From positions 62,001 through 126,000 of the forward strand of contig JAPPBT010000102.1 in NCBI GenBank assembly GCA_026702745.1: 64,000 nt of DNA, in the 5' to 3' direction. Of the stretch, positions 60,868 to 64,000 are shown piece after piece. The notes under the pieces are model-generated. The model made no database searches. It saw only the letters and a program-made list of their open reading frames with translations, and had not been told where the DNA came from. Source of the DNA: Gemmatimonadota bacterium. Its GTDB lineage: Bacteria; JAAXHH01. The translations under genes and the position numbers were made by a program. The stretch's first letter is position 1, and every line of letters starts with the position of its first letter.

Positions 60868-61521
60868 TTAAATCCGGGGATGAGACGCGGGGCGGGCGAC
60901 GGCCTGAACGACACGCAGCATGCGCGCATACGGTGAGTCATCGGAAGATCTATCGGTCCCGGCAGACGTCGGGTCGGACCGGGCCGGATCCGCAATGTTT
61001 CCCGGTTCGGCGCCGTTTCCGTCCTCGTCATGGTTTTCCGCAAGGAGGACCCGCACGTTGAACACGCGCCCCCGTTGCGGATCGTCCAGGCACAGGCGAA
61101 TCCTCGCACCGATTCTCTGGCAAAGTACGGCGGGCAGCAGTTCCGCGCATGGATTCAGATCGACGGCCAGGTTGAGTTCCGCTTCCGACAACCGGTCGAC
61201 GATCCCGAAGGAGGGCAGGCCGAACCACCATCGGGCGCTCCGGTCCAGCGGCACCACGGTGATGCGTCCATCCGCCGGGTCGCAGAACTCGACGGATCGC
61301 GGTTCGCCGACCACGAAAACGACCTTTGCGTCCAGACACGCAACCAGTTCGGGGATAACCTCGGCCGCTCTACGGGCTTCTTCGGGACTCGAAGGGAGGC
61401 AGATCAATAGCCGTACCGGCCGGTTGCGGATATCGGAAAGGTTGAACGCCGCGTTGCGATATCGGCCCCACCAGGTATGCAAGCCGTAAATCCAGCGGTC
61501 TCTGCGGGACATCCCTGCCAT
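60868..61521 (-). CDS. Hypothetical protein of the GWxTD operon
   Basis: A 217-residue protein with no signal peptide. It has an alternating strand/helix pattern (RLLICLPSSPEEARRAAEVI, ACLDAKVVFVVGEPRS, ELNLAVDLNPCAELLPAVLC, QRIGARIRLCLDDPQRG), reminiscent of a Rossmann-like or glycosyltransferase-like half domain, and an unstructured C-terminal tail. I do not recognise the family. AGGA 6 nt before the ATG overlaps the end of the lipoprotein gene, so the two are translationally linked. Confidence 0.6.
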   Translation of the reverse strand: MAGMSRRDRWIYGLHTWWGRYRNAAFNLSDIRNRPVRLLICLPSSPEEARRAAEVIPELVACLDAKVVFVVGEPRSVEFCDPADGRITVVPLDRSARWWFGLPSFGIVDRLSEAELNLAVDLNPCAELLPAVLCQRIGARIRLCLDDPQRGRVFNVRVLLAENHDEDGNGAEPGNIADPARSDPTSAGTDRSSDDSPYARMLRVVQAVARPASHPRI

Positions 61522-61523
61522 TG

Positions 61524-62153
61524 CTATTCCTGCTCGTCGCCCATCTTTCGGATATCGTAGTTGCCGTGCATCTGACGGACCATGTCGTTGCTCAGGTTTA
61601 CAATGGCACTTTCGACCGATGCGGCATATTCTCTCTGGCCTCTGCTAAAGAACCCGATTCTCTCGGAAGCGATTCCGATGCCGGAAGCCATGACGGATGT
61701 GTACTGGATCATCTCCGCGTCATAGAACATCAGTTCGACCGTGATCGCCGTGTTTCCCCGGGCGTCGTCCTGAAACGGACCTTCTTCCTTGTTCAGCGTT
61801 ACCATGGCCGCGGTCACCCTGGGAATCATGACGAGATCGAGTGCGCTTTCCTCGATCACTGCGCCCGTGGGCTGCGCATCCAGTATCGTTACCCGCGAGA
61901 AAACGCGGTTCGCTGATTTCGTGATGACCGACTCAAGGGACTCACCGATTTCAAAGATGTATTTGTCGAGATCTGATCTGTCATCGATGACGAACTGGCT
62001 GACGTCCGGAGGAACATACACTCCGACGTGCAAGTCCACGGGCCGGGCGATATTGGCCGAAGGGCCGATGTTGGGATTCAACTGGATGCTGTGGGTGCAT
62101 CCCGCCAAAAGGACGATCGCCACCAGTCCAGCCGCTGTTTTCAGTACATGCAT
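61524..62153 (-). CDS. Predicted lipoprotein
   Basis: A 209-residue protein with a lipoprotein signal: AGLVAIVLLAGC, lipobox Leu-Ala-Gly-Cys at residues 15-18. The mature part shows DLHVGVYVPPDVSQF, ESLESVITKSANRVFSRVTI and a beta-rich second half, similar in outline to small periplasm-facing lipoproteins of unknown function. The ATG is favoured by AGGGAGGA 8 nt upstream and by the signal peptide. First gene of the operon that continues into the hypothetical and the two GWxTD genes. Confidence 0.75.
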   Translation of the reverse strand: MHVLKTAAGLVAIVLLAGCTHSIQLNPNIGPSANIARPVDLHVGVYVPPDVSQFVIDDRSDLDKYIFEIGESLESVITKSANRVFSRVTILDAQPTGAVIEESALDLVMIPRVTAAMVTLNKEEGPFQDDARGNTAITVELMFYDAEMIQYTSVMASGIGIASERIGFFSRGQREYAASVESAIVNLSNDMVRQMHGNYDIRKMGDEQE

Positions 62154-62259
62154 GTGCCGTTCCTCCCTGGTACGTCCATCCGCTCCGGGCAAGTTTGTAC
62201 CTGTACCCCCGGCAAACGTCTTGAAAGCGTGCTCGCGCATACCATTTCAAGTCACATGA

Positions 62260-62288
62260 AAACTACGGATTCCCGAACGAAAAGTCAA
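62260..62288 (-). promoter_or_regulatory. Predicted promoter for the lipoprotein-GWxTD operon
   Basis: Minus strand TTGACT, 17 bp, TAGTTT, giving a leader of about 100 nt. It lies in the 319-bp divergent spacer, which otherwise holds only the opposing iscS promoter. Confidence 0.55.
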
Positions 62289-62343
62289 GCGGCTACGGCG
62301 AATATCCACCGGCTGCGCGAGCGCCGCGAAACCCCGATGGCAC

Positions 62344-62372
62344 TTGACATTTCAATGGATTATCTCTAATTT
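62344..62372 (+). promoter_or_regulatory. Predicted promoter for iscS-iscU
   Basis: TTGACA with TAATTT after 17 bp (or TCTAAT after 15 bp). About 100 bp upstream of the iscS ATG. No Rrf2/IscR-type palindrome was recognised. Confidence 0.5.
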
Positions 62373-62472
62373 CAAAGACCGTTGACGCGACGGAAGAGGC
62401 CGTTTTCAGATCGTATTGATTTTTTGATGAACGGGGCAGGATTTCACCCCTTTCCCGGAGACCGCGCTCCTC

Positions 62473-63636
62473 ATGGCGAGCATTTACCTGGATCATAACG
62501 CGACCACGCCGGTCCGGTCCGAAGTCTTCGATGCCATGGAACCCTTCTTCAGGGATCGGTTCGGCAACGCATCGAGCATCCACCGGTACGGACAGGATGC
62601 CCGCGCGGCCGTGGAAGAGGCGCGGGCCCGGGTGGCCGGCCTGGTGAACGCAAGGCCCGGCGAGATCTACTTCACCAGCGGCGGCACCGAGTCCGACAAC
62701 CTGGCGATCAAGGGCGCCGCCTACGCACGCAGGGCTTACGGACGTCATCTGATCACGACGAACATCGAACATTCGGCCGTGCTGAACAGCTGCGCTTTTC
62801 TCGAGCGGGAGGGTTTTGATGTAACCTACCTTCCCGTGGACGAATACGGCCGGGTCGATCCCGGTCAGGTGGAGGACGCCCTTACCAGCCAGACGATCCT
62901 GGTCAGTATCATGCACGCGAACAACGAGATCGGCACGGTCCAGCCCGTGGGTGAAATAGGCAGGATCACCCGGACTCGCGGCGTGTGCTTCCATACGGAC
63001 GCAGTGCAGTCCGCCGGCAAACTGACGGTCGACGTGGAAGCGATGCGCGCGGACCTCCTTTCGCTTTCGGGCCACAAGATCTACGGACCCAAGGGCGTAG
63101 GGGCCATCTACATCCGGAAGGGCGTCGAGATCGAACCCACGGCCCACGGCGGCCATCATGAAAATGACGTGCGGTCCGGCACGGAGAACACCGTGGGCAT
63201 TGTGGGCCTGGGCAAGGCCGCCGAACTGGCCGCCGAGGAGCGGGAAAGCGAGTACCGTCACCTGTCCGAAATGCGCGATGTCCTGGAAGCGCGCATCCGG
63301 GTCGAGATCGAGGGCGTGCGGGTGAACGGGCATCCGGAACAGCGCCTGCCCGGCACGTCGAACGTGTCCTTCCCCGGCGCGGAAGGCGAATCGCTGATCA
63401 TGAGCCTTGATCTCGCGGGCATCGCCGTGTCCACCGGTTCGGCCTGCACATCGGGCGCCATAGAACCGTCCCACGTGCTGCTGGCGCTGGGCAGGGACCC
63501 GCGCACCGCCCTCGGTTCGGTCCGGTTCAGCTTCGGGCGAGACAATTCGATGGGGGACGTGGACAGCGTCATGGACAGGCTGCCCGGCATCGTAGCCCGC
63601 CTCCGCGAGGTTTCCGCCGCGCAGGTACCCGGTTGA
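62473..63636 (+). CDS. iscS: Cysteine desulfurase (IscS/NifS type)
   Basis: PLP enzyme that takes sulfur from cysteine for iron-sulfur cluster building. The 387-residue product has YLDHNATTPVRSEVFDAM, TSGGTESDNLAIKGAA, the PLP histidine in NIEHSAVLNSC, the PLP lysine in SLSGHKIYGPKGVGAIYIRK, and the sulfur-carrying cysteine in VSTGSACTSGAIEPSHVL. It is of group I (IscS/NifS) by the long loop. It precedes the scaffold gene by 10 bp. Confidence 0.95.
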   Translation: MASIYLDHNATTPVRSEVFDAMEPFFRDRFGNASSIHRYGQDARAAVEEARARVAGLVNARPGEIYFTSGGTESDNLAIKGAAYARRAYGRHLITTNIEHSAVLNSCAFLEREGFDVTYLPVDEYGRVDPGQVEDALTSQTILVSIMHANNEIGTVQPVGEIGRITRTRGVCFHTDAVQSAGKLTVDVEAMRADLLSLSGHKIYGPKGVGAIYIRKGVEIEPTAHGGHHENDVRSGTENTVGIVGLGKAAELAAEERESEYRHLSEMRDVLEARIRVEIEGVRVNGHPEQRLPGTSNVSFPGAEGESLIMSLDLAGIAVSTGSACTSGAIEPSHVLLALGRDPRTALGSVRFSFGRDNSMGDVDSVMDRLPGIVARLREVSAAQVPG

Positions 63637-63646
63637 GGCGCGTTTC

Positions 63647-64000
63647 ATGTACTCATCCACTGTAATGGACCACTTTCACTCACCCCGCAACGTGGGGGAT
63701 CTTGCCGATGCGGACGGCGTGGGCAACGCCGGAAACCCCATCAGCGGGAATACCATCGCACTTTACTTACGGATCGCGGACGGGACCGTCACGGACGCGA
63801 AGTTCAGGACCTTCGGCTGCGCGGCGTCTATCGCGGCGAGCAGCATGGTCACCGAATGGGTGATCGGAAGGACGACCGAAGAGGCCGCGTCCATCGAAAA
63901 CCATACGATCGCGGATGCCCTGGGCGGTCTTCCGCCAACCAAGATGCACTGCTCCGCCATGGCCGCGGACGGCGTGCGGGCGGCGATCGAGGATTACCGG
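63647..64000 (+). CDS. IscU/NifU-type Fe-S scaffold, variant first ligand (3' end outside window)
   Basis: Scaffold on which clusters are built with the desulfurase upstream. 118 residues are visible: MYSSTVMDHFHSPRNVGDLA, KFRTFGCAASIAASSMVTEW (Cys58) and LPPTKMHCSAMAADGV (His101, Cys102). At the position of the first ligand the usual Cys-Gly-Asp is Ser-Gly-Asn (Ser33, Asn35). The other two cysteines and the histidine are intact. Gene is open at the window edge, so length and any C-terminal domain are unknown. Confidence 0.88.
   Translation, partial: MYSSTVMDHFHSPRNVGDLADADGVGNAGNPISGNTIALYLRIADGTVTDAKFRTFGCAASIAASSMVTEWVIGRTTEEAASIENHTIADALGGLPPTKMHCSAMAADGVRAAIEDYR

Overview
The window is about 64 kb of GC-rich, gene-dense bacterial chromosome. 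It carries housekeeping genes, three tRNA genes, no phage or insertion-sequence genes and no CRISPR array. TamA/TamB-like proteins, an outer-membrane porin, a lipobox lipoprotein and two GWxTD-domain proteins point to a diderm. GWxTD proteins together with high GC fit the Fibrobacterota-Chlorobiota-Bacteroidota (FCB) superphylum, possibly Latescibacterota or Gemmatimonadota; that placement is inference. Sigma70-type promoters (TTGACA, 16-17 bp, TATATT-like) and Shine-Dalgarno sites are readable, and the tRNA genes do not encode CCA.

Layout. 1-1.5 kb: end of serS and tsaE (+). 1.5-7.2 kb: proteostasis operon tig-clpP-clpX-lon (-). 7.4-10 kb: tRNA-Leu, an S41 protease and a CDP-alcohol phosphatidyltransferase (-). 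10.2-16 kb: hrcA-grpE-dnaJ-prmA-rsmE and a HIT protein (+). 16.1-22.6 kb: rpsU, yqeY, cvpA-like, mutS2, a thioredoxin-like gene and dnaG. 22.7-25.5 kb: two tRNAs, two HAD phosphatases and a secreted globin-like protein that lacks its haem ligand. 25.6-27.8 kb: a larC N-terminal-half gene, hexulose-phosphate synthase and hexuloisomerase. 28-38.8 kb (-): a glycosidase-like protein, tamA, tamB and an ACT-GlnE-like nucleotidyltransferase. 39.2-48.2 kb (+): an iron locus. 48.2-54.5 kb (+): nitroreductase, thioredoxin-fold protein, DUF402, phoH, ybeY, a CorC-type protein and a sulfatase. 54.4-62.2 kb (-): an AAA_14/DUF4143 ATPase inserted beside a sulfatase remnant, then two GWxTD proteins, a hypothetical and a lipoprotein. 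62.5 kb to the end (+): iscS and an iscU-like gene cut by the window edge.

The most interesting system is the iron locus. A DtxR-type regulator precedes a porin, ApbE, an FMN-binding protein, a four-helix cytochrome b-like protein, FeoA, a PepSY membrane protein, a small unknown, FeoB and a FeoB-associated Cys-rich peptide. I read it as a flavin-based extracytosolic ferric reductase built into a Feo ferrous-iron importer. Two similar long hairpins precede the porin and the PepSY gene.

A second theme is short GC-rich tandem repeats. They lie in frame in loops or tails of many conserved proteins (TsaE, ClpX, GrpE, PrmA, DnaG, TamB, YbeY, sulfatase and others) and also between genes. Every clear coding array has a period divisible by three, whereas intergenic arrays also show periods of 19 and 31 bp.
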